From assembly GCA_963170055.1 (NCBI GenBank), contig CAUJGJ010000303.1:96201-160200 (forward strand): a stretch of 64,000 nucleotides of DNA, read 5' to 3'. This DNA comes from Halisarca cf. caerulea. Taxonomy: Eukaryota > Porifera > Demospongiae > Chondrillida > Halisarcidae. Positions 50,361 through 64,000 of the stretch are shown in pieces. The notes under the pieces were generated by a model. It saw nothing but the letters and a program-made list of their open reading frames with translations. It made no database searches and was not told where the DNA came from. The translations under genes and the position numbers were made by a program. Each line of letters opens with the position of its first letter. Positions within the stretch are counted from its first letter, which is position 1.

Positions 50361-53300
50361 TATAAGTTTTATGACTTTGTTAATGCATGAATCATGCATA
50401 AGAAGTCAAGAATAGCAAGAAATTGTAAGAATTGCAAATAACTTAGAAAAGAAATTTGCGATTCTTTATTTCTTACTAAGACAATTTATTTGACAAATCA
50501 CGGCAGCTATAAGTTTTATGACTTTGTTAATGCATGAATCATGCATAAGAAGTCAAGAATAGCATGAAATTGCAAAAAATTCTAAGAACTTAGAAAAGAA
50601 ATTTGCGATTTTCTGTTTCGTACTAGGACAATTCATTTGACAAATATCCGCAGCTATAAGTTTTATGACTTTGTTAATGCATGAATCATGCATAAGAAGT
50701 AAAGAATAGCATGAAATTGCAAGAATTGCAAATAACTTAAAAAAGAAATTTGCGATTTTCTATTTCTTACTAGGACAATTCATTTGACAAATCACCGCAG
50801 CTATATGATTTATGACTTTGTTAATGCATGAATCATGCATAAGAAGTGAAGAATAGCATGAAATTGCAAGAATTGCAAATAACTTAGAAAAGAAATTTGC
50901 GATTTTCTGTTTCTTACTAGGACAATTTATTTGACAAATCACCGCAGCTATAAGTTTTATGACTTTGTTAATGCATGAATCATGCATAAGAAGTCAAGAA
51001 TAGCATGAAATTGCAAGAATTGCAAATAACTTAGAAAAGAAATTTGCGATTTTCTATTTCTTACTCGGACAATTTATTTGACAAATCCCCGCAGCTATAA
51101 GTTTTATGACTTTATTAATGCATGAATCATGCATAAGAAGTAAAGAATAGCATGAAATTACAAGAATTGCAAATAACTTAAAAAAGAAATTTACGTTTTT
51201 CTATTTCTTACTAGGACAATTTATTTGACAAATCACGGCAGCTATAAGTTTTATGACTTTGTTAATGCATGAATCATGCATAAGAAATCAAGAATAGCAT
51301 AAAATTGCAAGAATTGCAAATAACTTAGAAAAGAAATTTGCGATTTTCTGTTTCTTACTAGGACAATTTATTTGACAAATCACCGCAGCTATAAGTTTTA
51401 TGACTTTGTTAATGCAAGAATCATGCATAAGAAGTCAAGAATAGCATGAAATTGCAAAAAATTCTAAGAACTTAGAAAAGAAATTTGCGATTTTCTGTTT
51501 CGTACTAGGACAATTCATTTGACAAATCACTGCAGCTATAAGTTTTATGACTTTGGTAATGCATGAATCATGCATAAGAAATCAACAATAGCATGAAATT
51601 GCAAGAATTGCAAATAACTTAGAAAAGAAATTTGAGATTTTTTATTTCTTATCAGGACAATTTATTTGACAAATCACCGCAGCTATAAGTTTTATGACTT
51701 TGGTAATGCATGAATCATGCATAAGAAGTCAAGAATAGCAAGAAATTGTAAGAATTGAAAATAACTTAGAAAAGAAATTTGCGATTCTTTATTTCTTACT
51801 AAGACAATTTATTTGACAAATCACGGCAGCTATAAGTTTTTTGACTTTGTTAATGCATGAATCATGCATAAGAAATCAAGAATAGCATGAAATTGCAAGA
51901 ATTGCAAATAACTTAGAAAAGAAATTTGCGATTTTCTATTTCTTACTACGACAATTTATTTGACAAATCACCGCAGCTATAAGTTTTATGACTTTGTTAA
52001 TGCATGAATCATGCATAAGAAGTCAAGAATAGCATGAAATTGCAAAAAATTCTAAGAACTTAGAAAAGAAATTTGCGATTTTCTGTTTCGTACTAGGACA
52101 ATTCATTTGACAAATCACCGCAGCTATAAGTTTTATGACTTTGGTAATGCATGAATCATGCATAAGAAATCAACAATAGCATGAAATTGCAAGAATTGCA
52201 AATAACTTAGAAAAGAAATTTGCGATTTTCTATTTCTTACTACGACAATTTATTTGACAAATCACCGCAGCTATAAGTTTTATGACTTTGGTAATGCATG
52301 AATCATGCATAAGAAATCAACAATAGCATGAAATTGCAAGAATTGCAAATAACTTAGAAAAGAAATTTGCGATTTTCTATTTCTTACTAGGACAATTCAT
52401 TTGACAAATCACCGCAGCTATATGATTTATGACTTTGTTAATGCATGAATCATGCATAAGAAGTGAAGAATAGCATGAAATTGCAAGAATTGCAAATAAC
52501 TTAGAAAAGAAATTTGCGATTTTCTGTTTCTTACTAGGACAATTTATTCGACAAATCACCGCAGCTATAAGTTTTATGACTTTGTTAATGCATGAATCAT
52601 GCATAAGAAGTCAAGAATAGTATGAAATTGCAAAAATTTCTAATAACTTAGAAAAGAAATTTGCGATTTTCTGTTTCTTACCAGGACAATTCATTTGACA
52701 AATCACCGCAGCTATAAGTTTTATGACTTTGTTAATGCATGAATCACGCATAAGAAATAAACGATAGCATGAAATTGCAAGTATTGCAAATAACTTAGAA
52801 AATAAATTTGCGATTTTCTATTTCTTACTACGACAATTTATTTGACAAATCACCGCAGCTATAAGTTTTATAACTATGTTAATGCATGAATCATGCATAA
52901 GAAGTCAAGAATAGCATGAAATTGCAAGAATTGCAAATAATTTAGAAAAGAAATTTGCGATTTTTCATTTTTTACTAAGACAATTTATTAGACAAATCAC
53001 CGCAGTTATATGTTTTATGACTTTGTTAATGCATGAATCACGCATAAGAAGTGAAGAATAGCATAAAATTGCAAGAATTGCAAATAACTTAGAAAAGAAA
53101 TTTGCGATTTTCTGTTTCTTACTAGGACAATTTATTTGACAAATCACCGCAGCTATAAGTTTTATGACTTTGTTAATGCATGAATCATGCATAAGAAGTC
53201 AAGAATAGCATGAAATTGCAAAAAATTCTAAGAACTTAGAAAAGAAATTTGCGATTTTCTGTTTCGTACTAGGACAATTCATTTGACAAATCACTGCAGC

Positions 53301-56300
53301 TATAAGTTTTATGACTTTGGTAATGCATGAATCATGCATAAGAATTCAACAATAGCATGAAATTGCAAGAATTGCAAATAACTTAGAAAAGAAATTTGAG
53401 ATTTTTTATTTTTTATCAGGACAATTTATTTGACAAATCACCGCAGCTATAAGTTTTATGACTTTGTTAATGCATGAATCATGCATAAGAAGTCAAGAAT
53501 AGCATTTATTTGCAAGAATTGCAAATAACTTAGAAAAGAAATTTGCGATTTTCTATTTCTTACTCGGACAATTTATTTGACAAATCCCCGCAGCTATAAG
53601 TTTTATGACTTTATTAATGCATGAATCATGCATAAGAAGTAAAGAATAGCATGAAATTACAAGAATTGCAAATAACTTAAAAAAGAAATTTACGTTTTTC
53701 TATTTCTTACTAGGACAATTTATTTGACAAATCACGGCAGCTATAAGTTTTATGACTTTGTTAATGCATGAATCATGCATAAGAAATCAAGAATAGCATG
53801 AATTTGCAAGAATTGCAAATAACTTAGAAAAGAAATTTGCGATTTTCTATTTCTTACTACGACAATTTATTTGACAAATCACCGCAGCTATAAGTTTTAT
53901 GACTTTGTTAATGCATGAATCATGCATAAGAAGTCAAGAATAGCATGAAATTGCAAGAATTGCAAATAATTTAGAAAAGAAATTTGCGATTTTTCATTTT
54001 TTACTAAGACAATTTATTAGACAAATCACCGCAGTTATATGTTTTATGACTTTGTTAATGCATGAATCACGCATAAGAAGTGAAGAATAGCATAAAATTG
54101 CAAGAATTGCAAATAACTTAGAAAAGAAATTTGCGATTTTCTTTTTCTTACTAGGACAATTTATTTGACAAATCACCGCAGCTATAAGTTTTATGACTTT
54201 GTTAATGCATGAATCATGCATAAGAAGTCAAGAATAGCATGAAATTGCAAAAAATTCTAAGAACTTAGAAAAGAAATTTGCGATTTTCTGTTTCGTACTA
54301 GGACAATTCATTTGACAAATCACTGCAGCTATAAGTTTTATGACTTTGGTAATGCATGAATCATGCATAAGAATTCAACAATAGCATGAAATTGCAAGAA
54401 TTGCAAATAACTTAGAAAAGAAATTTGAGATTTTTTATTTCTTATCAGGACAATTTATTTGACAAATCACCGCAGCTATAAGTTTTATGACTTTGTTAAT
54501 GCATGAATCATACATAAGAAGTCAAGAATAGCATTTATTTGCAAGAATTGCAAATAACTTAGAAAAGAAATTTGCGATTTTCTATTTCTTACTCGGACAA
54601 TTTATTTGACAAATCCCCGCAGCTATAAGTTTTATGACTTTATTAATGCATGAATCATGCATAAGAAGTAAAGAATAGCATGAAATTACAAGAATTGCAA
54701 ATAACTTAAAAAAGAAATTTACGTTTTTCTATTTCTTACTAGGACAATTTATTTGACAAATCACGGCAGCTATAAGTTTTATGACTTTGTTAATGCATGA
54801 ATCATGCATAAGAAGTCAAGAATAGTATGAAATTGCAAAAATTTCTAATAACTTAGAAAAGAAATTTGCGATTTTCTGTTTCTTACTAGGACAATTCATT
54901 TGACAAATCACCGCAGCTATAAGTTTTATGACTTTGTTAATGCATGAATCACGCATAAGAAATAAACGATAGCATGAAATTGCAAGTATTGCAAATAACT
55001 TAGAAAAGAAATTTGCGATTTTCTATTTCTTACTACGACAATTTATTTGACAAATCACCGCAGCTATAAGTTTTATAACTATGTTAATGCATGAATCATG
55101 CATAAGAAGTCAAGAATAGCATGAAATTGCAAGAATTGCAAATAATTTAGAAAAGAAATTTGCGATTTTTCATCTTTTACTAAGACAATTTATTAGACAA
55201 ATCACCGCAGTTATATGTTTTATGACTTTGTTAATGCATGAATCACGCATAAGAAGTGAAGAATAGCATAAAATTGCAAGAATTGCAAATAACTTAGAAA
55301 AGAAATTTGCGATTTTCTGTTTCTTACTAGGACAATTTATTTGACAAATCACCGCAGCTATAAGTTTTATGACTTTGTTAATGCATGAATCATGCATAAG
55401 AAGTCAAGAATAGCATGAAATTGCAAAAAATTCTAAGAACTTAGAAAAGAAATTTGCGATTTTCTGTTTCGTACTAGGACAATTCATTTGACAAATCACT
55501 GCAGCTATAAGTTTTATGACTTTGGTAATGCATGAATCATGCATAAGAATTCAACAATAGCATGAACTTGCAAGAATTGCAAATAACTTAGAAAAGAAAT
55601 TTGAGATTTTTTATTTCTTATCAGGACAATTTATTTGACAAATCACCGCAGCTATAAGTTTTATGACTTTGTTAATGCATGAATCATGCATAAGAAGTCA
55701 AGAATAGCATTTATTTGCAAGAATTGGAAATAACTTAGAAAAGAAATTTGCGATTTTCTATTTCTTACTCGGACAATTTATTTGACAAATCCCCGCAGCT
55801 ATAAGTTTTATGACTTTATTAATGCATGAATCATGCATAAGAAGTAAAGAATAGCATGAAATTACAAGAATTGCAAATAACTTAAAAAAGAAATTTACGT
55901 TTTTCTATTTCTTACTAGGACAATTTATTTGACAAATCACGGCAGCTATAAGTTTTATGACTTTGTTAATGCATGAATCATGCATAAGAAATCAAGAATA
56001 GCATGAATTTGCAAGAATTGCAAATAACTTAGAAAAGAAATTTGCGATTTTCTATTTCTTACTACGACAATTTATTTGACAAATCACCGCAGCTATAAGT
56101 TTTATGACTTTGTTAATGCATGAATCATGCATAAGAAGTCAAGAATAGTATGAAATTGCAAAAATTTCTAATAACTTAGAAAAGAAATTTGCGATTTTCT
56201 GTTTCTTACTAGGACAATTCATTTGACAAATCACCGCAGCTATAAGTTTTATGACTTTGTTAATGCATGAATCACGCATAAGAAATAAACGATAGCATGA

Positions 56301-59300
56301 AATTGGAAGTATTGCAAATAACTTAGAAAATAAATTTGCGATTTTCTATTTCTTACTAGGACAATTTATTTGACAATTCACCGCAGCTATAAGTTTTATG
56401 ACTTTGTTAATGCATGAATCATGCATAAGAAGTGAAGAATAGCATGATATTGCAAAAATTGCAAATAACTTAGAAAAGAAATTTGCGATTTTCTATTTCT
56501 TACTACGACAATTTATTTGACAAATCACCGCAGCTATAAGTTTTATAACTATGTTAATGCATGAATCATGCATAAGAAGTCAAGAATAGTATGAAATTGC
56601 AAAAATTTCTAATAACTTAGAAAAGAAATTTGCGATTTTCTGTTTCTTACTAGGACAATTCATTTGACAAATCACCGCAGCTATAAGTTTTATGACTTTG
56701 TTAATGCATGAATCACGCATAAGAAATAAACGATAGCATGAAATTGCAAGTATTGCAAATAACTTAGAAAATAAATTTGCGATTTTCTATTTCTTACTAG
56801 GACAATTTATTTGACAATTCACCGCAGCTATAAGTTTTATGACTTTGTTAATGCATGAATCATGCATAAGAAGTGAAGAATAGCATGATATTGCAAAAAT
56901 TGCAAATAACTTAGAAAAGAAATTTGCGATTTTCTATTTCTTACTACGACAATTTATTTGACAAATCACCGCAGCTATAAGTTTTATAACTATGTTAATG
57001 CATGAATCATGCATAAGAAGTCAAGAATAGCATGAAATTGTAAGAATTGCAAATAATTTAGAAAAGAAATTTGCGATTTTTCATTTTTTACTAAGACAAT
57101 TTATTAGACAAATCACCGCAGTTATATGTTTTATGACTTTGTTAATGCATGAATCACGCATAAGAAGTGAAGAATAGCATAAAATTGCAAGAATTGCAAA
57201 TAACTTAGAAAAGAAATTTGCGATTTTCTGTTTCTTACTAGGACAATTTATTTGACAAATCACCGCAGCTATAAGTTTTATGACTTTGTTAATGCATGAA
57301 TCATGCATAAGAAGTCAAGAATAGCATGAAATTGCAAAAAATTCTAAGAACTTAGAAAAGAAATTTGCGATTTTCTGTTTCGTACTAGGACAATTCATTT
57401 GACAAATCACTGCAGCTATAAGTTTTATGACTTTGGTAATGCATGAATCATGCATAAGAAATCAACAATAGCATGAAATTGCAAGAATTGCAAATAACTT
57501 AGAAAAGAAATTTGAGATTTTTCATTTCTTATCAGGACAATTTATTTGACAAATCACCGCAGCTATAAGTTTTATGACTTTGTTAATGCATGAATCATGC
57601 ATAAGAAGTCAAGAATAGCAAGAAATTGTAAGAATTGGAAATAACTTAGAAAAGAAATTTGCGATTTTCTATTTCTTACTCGGACAATTTATTTGACAAA
57701 TCCCCGCAGCTATAAGTTTTATGACTTTATTAATGCATGAATCATGCATAAGAAGTAAAGAATAGCATGAAATTACAAGAATTGCAAATAACTTAAAAAA
57801 GAAATTTACGTTTTTCTATTTCTTACTAGGACAATTTATTTGACAAATCACGGCAGCTATAAGTTTTATGACTTTGTTAATGCATGAATCATGCATAAGA
57901 AATCAAGAATAGCATGAAATTGCAAGAATTGCAAATAACTTAGAAAAGAAATTTGCGATTTTCTATTTCTTACTACGACAATTTATTTGACAAATCACCG
58001 CAGCTATAAGTTTTATGACTTTGTTAATGCATGAATCATGCATAAGAAGTCAAGAATAGCATGAAATTGCAAAAAATTCTAAGAACTTAGAAAAGAAATT
58101 TGCGATTTTCTGTTTCGTACTAGGACAATTCATTTGACAAATCACCGCAGCTATAAGTTTTATGACTTTGGTAATGCATGAATCATGCATAAGAAATCAA
58201 CAATAGCATGAAATTGCAAGAATTGCAAATAACTTAGAAAAGAAATTTGCGATTTTCTATTTCTTACTACGACAATTTATTTGACAAATCACCGCAGCTA
58301 TAAGTTTTATGACTTTGTTAATGCATGAATCATGCATAAGAAGTAAAGAATAGCATGAAATTGCAAGAATTGCAAATAACTTAAAAAAGAAATTTGCGAT
58401 TTTCTATTTCTTACTAGGACAATTCATTTGACAAATCACCGCAGCTATATGATTTATGACTTTTTTAATGCATGAATCATGCATAAGAAGTGAAGAATAG
58501 CATGAAATTGCAAGAATTGCAAATAACTTAGAAAAGAAATTTGCGATTTTCTGTTTCTTACTAGGACAATTCATTTGACAAATCACCGCAGCTATAAGTT
58601 TTATGACTTTGTTAATGCATGAATCATGCATAAGAAATCAACAATAGCATGAAATTGCAAGAATTGCAAATAACTTAGAAAAGAAATGTGCGATTTTCTA
58701 TTTCTTACTAGGACAATTTATTTGACAAATCACAGCAGCTATAAGTTTTATGACTTTGTTAATGCATGAATCACGCATAAGAAGTCAAGAATAGCATGAA
58801 ATTTCAAAAATTTCTAATAACTTAGAAAAGAAATTTGAGATTTTCTATTTCTTACTCGGACAATTTATTTGACAAATCCCCGCAGCTATAAGTTTTATGA
58901 CTTTATTAATGCATGAATCATGCATAAGAAGTAAAGAATAGCATGAAATTACAAGAATTGCAAATAACTTAAAAAAGAAATTTACGTTTTTCTATTTCTT
59001 ACTAGGACAATTTATTTGACAAATCACGGCAGCTATAAGTTTTATGACTTTGTTAATGCATGAATCATGCATAAGAAATCAAGAATAGCATGAAATTGCA
59101 AGAATTGCAAATAACTTAGAAAAGAAATTTGCGATTTTCTATTTCTTACTACGACAATTTATTTGACAAATCACCGCAGCTATAAGTTTTATGACTTTGT
59201 TAATGCATGAATCATGCATAAGAAGTCAAGAATAGCATGAAATTGCAAAAAATTCTAAGAACTTAGAAAAGAAATTTGCGATTTTCTGTTTCGTACTAGG

Positions 59301-62300
59301 ACAATTCATTTGACAAATCACCGCAGCTATAAGTTTTATGACTTTGGTAATGCATGAATCATGCATAAGAAATCAACAATAGCATGAAATTGCAAGAATT
59401 GCAAATAACTTAGAAAAGAAATTTGCGATTTTCTATTTCTTACTACGACAATTTATTTGACAAATCACCGCAGCTATAAGTTTTATGACTTTGTTAATGC
59501 ATGAATCATGCATAAGAAGTAAAGAATAGCATGAAATTGCAAGAATTGCAAATAACTTAAAAAAGAAATTTGCGATTTTCTATTTCTTACTAGGACAATT
59601 CATTTGACAAATCACCGCAGCTATATGATTTATGACTTTTTTAATGCATGAATCATGCATAAGAAGTGAAGAATAGCATGAAATTGCAAGAATTGCAAAT
59701 AACTTAGAAAAGAAATTTGCGATTTTCTGTTTCTTACTAGGACAATTCATTTGACAAATCACCGCAGCTATAAGTTTTATGACTTTGTTAATGCATGAAT
59801 CATGCATAAGAAATCAACAATAGCATGAAATTGCAAGAATTGCAAATAACTTAGAAAAGAAATGTGCGATTTTCTATTTCTTACTAGGACAATTTATTTG
59901 ACAAATCACAGCAGCTATAAGTTTTATGACTTTGTTAATGCATGAATCACGCATAAGAAGTCAAGAATAGCATGAAATTTCAAAAATTTCTAATAACTTA
60001 GAAAAGAAATTTGAGATTTTTTATTTCTTACCAGGACAATTTATTTGACAAATCACCGCAGGTATAATTTTTATGACTTTGTTATTGCATGAATCATGCA
60101 TAAGAAGTCAAGAATAGCATGAAATTGCAAGAATTGCAAATAACTTAGAAAAGAAATTTGCGATTTTTTATTTCTTACTAAGACAATTTATTTGACAAAT
60201 CACCGCAGCTATAAGTTTTATGACTTTGTTAATGCATGAATCATGCATAAGAAGTCAAGAATAGCATGAAATTGCAAAAAATTCTAAGAACTTAGAAAAG
60301 AAATTTGCGATTTTCTGTTTCGTACTAGGACAATTCATTTGACAAATCACCGCAGCTATAAGTTTTATGACTTTGGTAATGCATGAATCATGCATAAGAA
60401 ATCAACAATAGCATGAAATTGCAAGAATTGCAAATAACTTAGAAAAGAAATTTGCGATTTTCTATTTCTTACTACGACAATTTATTTGACAAATCACCGC
60501 AGCTATAAGTTTTATGACTTTGTTAATGCATGAATCATGCATAAGAAGTAAAGAATAGCATGAAATTGCAAGAATTGCAAATAACTTAAAAAAGAAATTT
60601 GCGATTTTCTATTTCTTACTAGGACAATTCATTTGACAAATCACCGCAGCTATATGATTTATGACTTTTTTAATGCATGAATCATGCATAAGAAGTGAAG
60701 AATAGCATGAAATTGCAAGAATTGCAAATAACTGAGAAAAGAAATTTGCGATTTTCTGTTTCTTACTAGGACAATTCATTTGACAAATCACCGCAGCTAT
60801 AAGTTTTATGACTTTGTTAATGCATGAATCATGCATAAGAAATCAACAATAGCATGAAATTGCAAGAATTGCAAATAACTTAGAAAAGAAATGTGCGATT
60901 TTCTATTTCTTACTAGGACAATTTATTTGACAAATCACAGCAGCTATAAGTTTTATGACTTTGTTAATGCATGAATCACGCGTAAGAAGTCAAGAATAGC
61001 ATGAAATTTCAAAAATTTCTAATAACTTAGAAAAGAAATTTGAGATTTTTTATTTCTTACCAGGACAATTTATTTGACAAATCACCGCAGGTATAATTTT
61101 TATGACTTTGTTATTGCATGAATCATGCATAAGAAGTCAAGAATAGCATGAAATTGCAAGAATTGCAAATAACTTAGAAAAGAAATTTGCGATTTTTTAT
61201 TTCTTACTAAGACAATTTATTTGACAAATCACCGCAGCTATAAGTTTTATGACTTTGTTAATGCATGAATCATGCATAAGAAGTCAAGAATAGCATGAAA
61301 TTGCAAGAATTGCACATAACTTAGAAAAGAAATTTGCGATTTTCTATTTCTTACTAGGACAATTTATTTGACAAATCACTGCAGCTATAAGTTTTATGAC
61401 TTTGTTAATGCATGAATCATGCATAAGAAGTAAAGAATAGCATGAAATTGCAAAAATTGCAAATAACTTAGAAAAGAAATTTACGTTTTTCTATTTCTTA
61501 CTAGGACAATTTATTTGACAAATCACGGCAGCTATAAGTTTTATGACTTTGTTAATGCATGAATCACGCATAAGATGTGAAGAATAGCATGAAATTGCAA
61601 GAATTGCAAATAACTTAGAAAAGAAATTTGAGATTTTTTATTTCTTACCAGGACAATTTATTTGACAAATCACCGCAGCTATAAGTTTTATGACTTTGTT
61701 AATGCATGAATCATGCATAAGAAGTCAAGAATAGCATGAAATTGCAAGAATTGTAAATAACTTAGAAAAGAAATTTGCGATTTTCTATTTCTTACTCGGA
61801 CAATTTATTTGACAAATCCCCGCAGCTATAAGTTTTATGACTTTATTAATGCATGAATCATGCATAAGAAGTAAAGAATAGCATGAAATTACAAGAATTG
61901 CAAATAACTTAAAAAAGAAATTTACGTTTTTCTATTTCTTACTAGGACAATTTATTTGACAAATCCCCGCAGCTATAAGTTTTATGACTTTGTTAATGCA
62001 TGAATCATGCATAAGAAATCAAGAATAGCATGAAATTGCAAGAATTGCAAATAACTTAGAAAAGAAATTTGCGATTTTCTATTTCTTACTACGACAATTT
62101 ATTTGACAAATCACCGCAGCTATAAGTTTTATGACTTTGTTAATGCATGAATCATGCATAAGAAGTCAAGAATAGCATGAAATTGCAAAAAATTCTAAGA
62201 ACTTAGAAAAGAAATTTGCGATTTTCTGTTTCGTACTAGGACAATTCATTTGACAAATCACCGCAGCTATAAGTTTTATGATTTTGGTAATGCATGAATC

Positions 62301-64000
62301 ATGCATAAGAAATCAACAATAGCATGAAATTGCAAGAATTGCAAATAACTTAGAAAAGAAATTTGCGATTTTCTATTTCTTACTACGACAATTTATTTGA
62401 CAAATCACCGCAGCTATAAGTTTTATGACTTTGTTAATGCATGAATCATGCATAAGAAGTCAAGAATAGCATGAAATTGCAAAAAATTCTAAGAACTTAG
62501 AAAAGAAATTTGCGATTTTCTGTTTCGTACTAGGACAATTCATTTGACAAATCACCGCAGCTATAAGTTTTATGACTTTGGTAATGCATGAATCATGCAT
62601 AAGAAATCAACAATAGCATGAAATTGCAAGAATTGCAAATAACTTAGAAAAGAAATTTGCGATTTTCTATTTCTTACTACGACAATTTATTTGACAAATC
62701 ACCGCAGCTATAAGTTTTATGACTTTGTTAATGCATGAATCATGCATAAGAAGTAAAGAATAGCATGAAATTGCAAGAATTGCAAATAACTTAAAAAAAG
62801 AAATTTGCGATTTTCTATTTCTTACTAGGACAATTCATTTGACAAATCACCGCAGCTATATGATTTATGACTTTGTTAATGCATGAATCATGCATAAGAA
62901 GTGAAGAATAGCATGAAATTGCAAGAATTGCAAATAACTTAGAAAAGAAATTTGCGATTTTCTGTTTCTTACTAGGACAATTCATTTGACAAATCACCGC
63001 AGCTATAAGTTTTATGACTTTGTTAATGCATGAATCATGCATAAGAAATCAACAATAGCATGAAATTGCAAGAATTGCAAATAACTTAGAAAAGAAATTT
63101 GCGATTTTCTATTTCTTACTACGACAATTTATTTGACAAATCACCGCAGCTATAAGTTTTATGACTTTGTTAATGCATGAATCATGCATAAGAAGTAAAG
63201 AATAGCATGATATTGCAAGAATTGCAAATAACTTAGAAAAGAAATTTGCGATTTTCTATTTCTTACTAGGACAATTTATTTGACAAATCACAGCAGCTAT
63301 AAGTTTTATGACTTTGTTAATGCATGAATCATGCATAAGAAGTCAAGAATAGCATGAAATTTCAAAAATTTCTAATAACTTAGAAATAAAATTATCGATT
63401 TTCTGTTTCTTACGAGGACAATTCATTTGACAAATCACCACAGCTATAAGTGTTATGACTTTGTTAATGCATGAATCACGCATAAGAAGTGAAGAATAGC
63501 ATGAAATTGCAAGAATTGCAAATAACTTAGAAAAGAAATTTGAGATTTTTTATTTCTTACCAGGACAATTTATTTGACAAATCACCGCAGGTATAATTTT
63601 TATGACTTTGTTATTGCATGAATCATGCATAAGAAGTCAAGAATAGCATGAAATTGCAAGAATTGCAAATAACTTAGAAAAGAAATTTGCGATTTTTTAT
63701 TTCTTACTAAGACAATTTATTTGACAAATCACCGCAGCTATAAGTTTTATGACTTTGGTAATGCATGAATCATGCATAAGAAGTCAAGAATAGCATGAAA
63801 TTGCAAGAATTGCAAATAACTTAGAAAAGAAATTTGTGATTTTCTATTTCTTACTAGGACAATTTATTTGACAAATCCCCGCAGCTATAAGTTTTATGAC
63901 TTTGTTAATGCATGAATCATGCATAAGAAGTAAAGAATAGCATGAAATTGCAAGAATTGCAAATAACTTAGAAAAGAAATTTACGTTTTTCTATTTCTTA
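50361..64000 (+). repeat. Mosaic of 7-, 8-, 9- and 13-monomer blocks
   Basis: Recurrent variant combinations recur at 1029 bp (52965/53994, 59580/60609), 1176 bp (53994/55170, 58404/59580), 1323 bp and 1911 bp. All are whole multiples of 147. The blocks share members with the 4116-bp repeat but are reshuffled, as expected from repeated unequal exchange. An extra base near 62798 shifts the register by one. Confidence 0.7.

Larger units (their letters stand above)
22673..64000 (+). repeat. 147-bp satellite array, about 280 monomers, runs off window
   Basis: Head-to-tail AT-rich monomers. A typical unit, numbered from ATAAGTTTTATGACTTTG, is exactly 147 bp; many marker intervals across 41-62 kb are exact multiples of 147. 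Internal dyads are ATGCATGAATCATGCAT (unit 22-38), TTGCAAGAATTGCAA (62-76) and ATTTGACAAAT (127-137). Variants group by region: TGACACAAACAATTTATT and taccaggataattt types before about 37 kb, TGTTTCTTACTAGGACAATT types after it. No other DNA interrupts it. Because 147 is 49 codons, minus-strand frames repeat from copy to copy; these are not genes. Confidence 0.97.

Noticed and set aside
33493..63042. Repeated 75-residue minus-strand frames (MHDSCINKVIK... type)
   Set aside because: They are pieces of the 147-bp satellite read in one frame, present only where TAG is replaced by CAG, with no start context or domain.
22673..64000. CRISPR-like array of direct repeats
   Set aside because: The units are contiguous, with no unique spacers and no cas genes, and the context is eukaryotic; this is satellite DNA.

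Overview
The window looks like animal nuclear DNA, probably from a marine invertebrate. A demosponge such as Amphimedon is my guess, but the sequence does not prove it. Supporting signs are an intron-split carbohydrate sulfotransferase exon, a tRNA-derived SINE-like repeat with an ATT tail, a pogo/Tigger-type transposon, and very long satellite arrays. Only the first 2.2 kb resembles ordinary genic DNA. The rest is a satellite block and the mobile elements that have inserted into its edge.

Layout. 1-236: an open frame on the minus strand that runs off the left end. 1322-1969: last coding exon of a Golgi-type sulfotransferase (Sulfotransfer_2 / HNK-1ST-like). From about 2172, diverged monomers of a 147-bp satellite appear. 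They are interrupted by a stack of insertions: a putative element at 2416-3466 containing a 200-N gap; a 2742-bp element at 3507-6248 with 18-bp inverted ends, itself carrying a 931-bp element with perfect 32-bp inverted ends, a SINE-like copy and two hairpin repeats; and a 3870-bp pogo/Tigger-like element at 6753-10622 flanked by a TA duplication. For the 2742-bp and 3870-bp elements, removing the insert and one target copy restores an almost continuous satellite monomer.

The 3870-bp element is the most interesting unit. Between its inverted ends it holds two convergent, decayed genes. One is a DDD transposase on the minus strand. The other is a plus-strand gene that encoded a HIRAN domain, a Pro/Glu-rich repeat linker and a C48 (Ulp1/SENP-like) cysteine protease domain. 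A complex hairpin lies between the two genes. A DNA-binding domain joined to a de-SUMOylase-like protease, carried as cargo by a Tc1/mariner-superfamily element, is not something I recognise as a standard arrangement.

11128-22672 is an array of about 110 copies of a 104-bp satellite. 22673-64000 is an array of about 280 copies of the 147-bp satellite and continues past the window. The 147-bp copies left of the 104-bp array run in the opposite orientation to those on its right, so the 104-bp array sits at the axis of an inverted arrangement. Both arrays show higher-order duplications (616, 824 and 1869 bp in the 104-bp array; about 1614, 2866 and 4116 bp in the 147-bp array). The 147-bp monomer carries three short dyad-symmetric motifs and has the length of DNA wrapped in one nucleosome core. 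This is consistent with, but does not show, a centromeric or heterochromatic role. No rRNA gene, functional tRNA gene or CRISPR array was seen.
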